NCBI GenBank assembly: GCA_003492055.1
Contig: DMZE01000267.1
Span: forward strand, 3,056 to 9,868
DNA: 6,813 nucleotides
Source: Cellvibrionales bacterium
Lineage (GTDB): Bacteria; Pseudomonadota; Gammaproteobacteria; Pseudomonadales; UBA7434
Reading direction: 5' to 3'
Below, one piece after another: positions 5,751 to 6,813 of the stretch. Within the stretch, counting starts at the first letter, position 1. The number at the start of each line of letters is the position of its first letter. Below the pieces are notes generated by a model. It was not told the origin of the DNA. It worked only from the letters and a program-made list of their open reading frames with translations, and did not search any database. Both the position numbers and the translations under genes were made by a program.

Positions 5751-6812
5751 AAATCCTTCTACCTTATCTGGAAAAACACCTGCCGTTTGAAGTGTCCAAG
5801 CATCAAATTCATTTGCAAACTCTTTTGATGAATTACGACTTGCACCTAATATAGTTAAGTCATAACCCTGCGAAGGAACACTTAATCCAGTCACACCGCC
5901 AAAAAAATCATCTGCATTATTAAGCAGTGGCTGAAAGTCTTTATCTGCATCTGTAATGACGCCGTCGTTATTCGTATCTCCATCGACAAAAGCTCTCAAC
6001 GTTCCTGAATCATTCTCGGTAAGAGAATTCAAACCTTCGCCAATACTATTCAAATACCAAAGGGATGTCACCGTACCATTTGGATTAACTTCACCTTCAA
6101 AATTGAATGCTGTATTGCCATGAAAATGTATACCTTCGTCTAATACTAAAGCAGGAAGATTAATACCACCATCGCGTACTACAAATGGCACAAAAATATT
6201 ATCGACAAGGCCTGAACGTTCATGCCCACAATGCACCCCTCCCATAAATCCTTGCGTAATATCCGTATTACCCAAACTCATGGCCGAAAGATTTGACGTT
6301 TCATCCACTTCATAACAACCATTACGAAAGTTAAGAATTATTGTATTGGCAATACGAATTTGACTACTGTTATCAGCGAATAAAATACCAAATTCACGAT
6401 TGTTCGCTGATATCGAATTTTTGCTTGTTGTGTCACTTCCTGCCAATGTCACATTAACAAACAGCGGTAAAGAATTGCCATTAGAAGCATAAATACCTGC
6501 ACGCCCGCCACTAACACCGTCATAAAATTCAGGACGATGAATCACCAACATATCTTTAACTAAGCCGCTAAAATTATTATATGAAAGCGCATCTCGGCTC
6601 GCACCAGTAATTAACAACCAGCTTAAGCGCGCTTGATTTGCAGTATCTTCAGAGGATTGTAAGCGAATGCCATCACGAGCAGAATCGTGTGATTGAATGT
6701 ATTGAATAAAGGTATCGTCAGGAACGCCATCCAAAACAATATTATCAGCGTAAGTTTTATTGCCTACGGTCACTTCTGCGCCCGCCTCGGTGACAATTAA
6801 ATACTCTAATCG
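5742..6812 (-). CDS. Right-handed beta-helix surface-type protein, C-terminal part
   Basis: The frame is open to the right edge; 356 residues are visible and the start lies outside. A GTG at 6773 is not a likely start, since coding similarity continues upstream as RLEYLIVTEAG. The visible part reads like the parallel beta-helix family of secreted or outer-membrane proteins: LEYLIVTEAG, then FIQYIQSHDSARDGIRL, LSWLLITGASRDAL and REFGILFADNSSQIRIANTIILNF, with rungs about 20-30 residues apart and many Asn, Gly and Asp. Residues 277-293 (5984-5934) are DGDTNNDGVITDADKDF, an EF-hand/dockerin-like calcium loop, and the end carries FANEFDAWTLQTAGVFP. There is no membrane segment in this part. Two Cys (C166, C195, about 29 apart) could form a disulfide if exported. 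The specific role (adhesion, polysaccharide binding or another surface function) cannot be told. Confidence 0.7.
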   Translation of the reverse strand, partial: RLEYLIVTEAGAEVTVGNKTYADNIVLDGVPDDTFIQYIQSHDSARDGIRLQSSEDTANQARLSWLLITGASRDALSYNNFSGLVKDMLVIHRPEFYDGVSGGRAGIYASNGNSLPLFVNVTLAGSDTTSKNSISANNREFGILFADNSSQIRIANTIILNFRNGCYEVDETSNLSAMSLGNTDITQGFMGGVHCGHERSGLVDNIFVPFVVRDGGINLPALVLDEGIHFHGNTAFNFEGEVNPNGTVTSLWYLNSIGEGLNSLTENDSGTLRAFVDGDTNNDGVITDADKDFQPLLNNADDFFGGVTGLSVPSQGYDLTILGASRNSSKEFANEFDAWTLQTAGVFPDKVEGFEP

Positions 6813-6813
6813 A

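Overview
The window looks like chromosomal DNA of a gammaproteobacterium. It carries the conserved block pepP–ygfB on the minus strand and, divergently, a small coiled-coil gene, zapA, 6S RNA (ssrS) and ygfA on the plus strand. The divergent ygfB/pepP arrangement with a short TIGR02449-type gene ahead of zapA is what I recall from Pseudomonas and related marine orders, whereas E. coli keeps zapA, ssrS, ygfA and also rpiA in the neighbourhood. The moderately AT-leaning composition and a large surface-type beta-helix protein beside rpiA would suit a marine or environmental genus. I cannot place it more precisely from sequence alone.

Layout. Positions 1-1530 (minus) hold pepP, an Xaa-Pro aminopeptidase whose reading frame continues into a lysine-rich, histone-H1-like tail that is still open at the left edge. 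A 165-base gap with a degenerate TATNNC hexamer repeat separates it from ygfB (1711-2520, minus), a UPF0149 protein with an acidic insertion and a Gln-rich tail. The divergent intergenic region (2521-2856) contains two good sigma-70-type promoters pointing outward, and a 10-base direct repeat just downstream of the plus-strand one. That promoter should drive the coiled-coil gene (2857-3063), which leads into zapA (3114-3440). A complete 6S RNA lies at about 3530-3711, followed by a candidate promoter and ygfA (3967-4587). A 442-base stretch without a convincing gene, carrying one near-consensus promoter, precedes rpiA (5030-5710). A hairpin at 5729-5750 separates rpiA from a convergent gene for the C-terminal part of a right-handed beta-helix protein (5742-6812), open at the right edge.

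How they work together. Most genes are housekeeping: FtsZ-ring assembly (ZapA and a possible ZapB-like partner), global control of RNA polymerase (6S RNA), folate salvage (YgfA), the pentose phosphate pathway (RpiA) and proline-peptide turnover (PepP). I see no defence system, CRISPR array, integrase, insertion sequence or tRNA. The unusual parts are low-complexity additions to conserved proteins: a strongly basic tail on PepP and an acidic insertion plus Gln-rich tail on its upstream neighbour YgfB.
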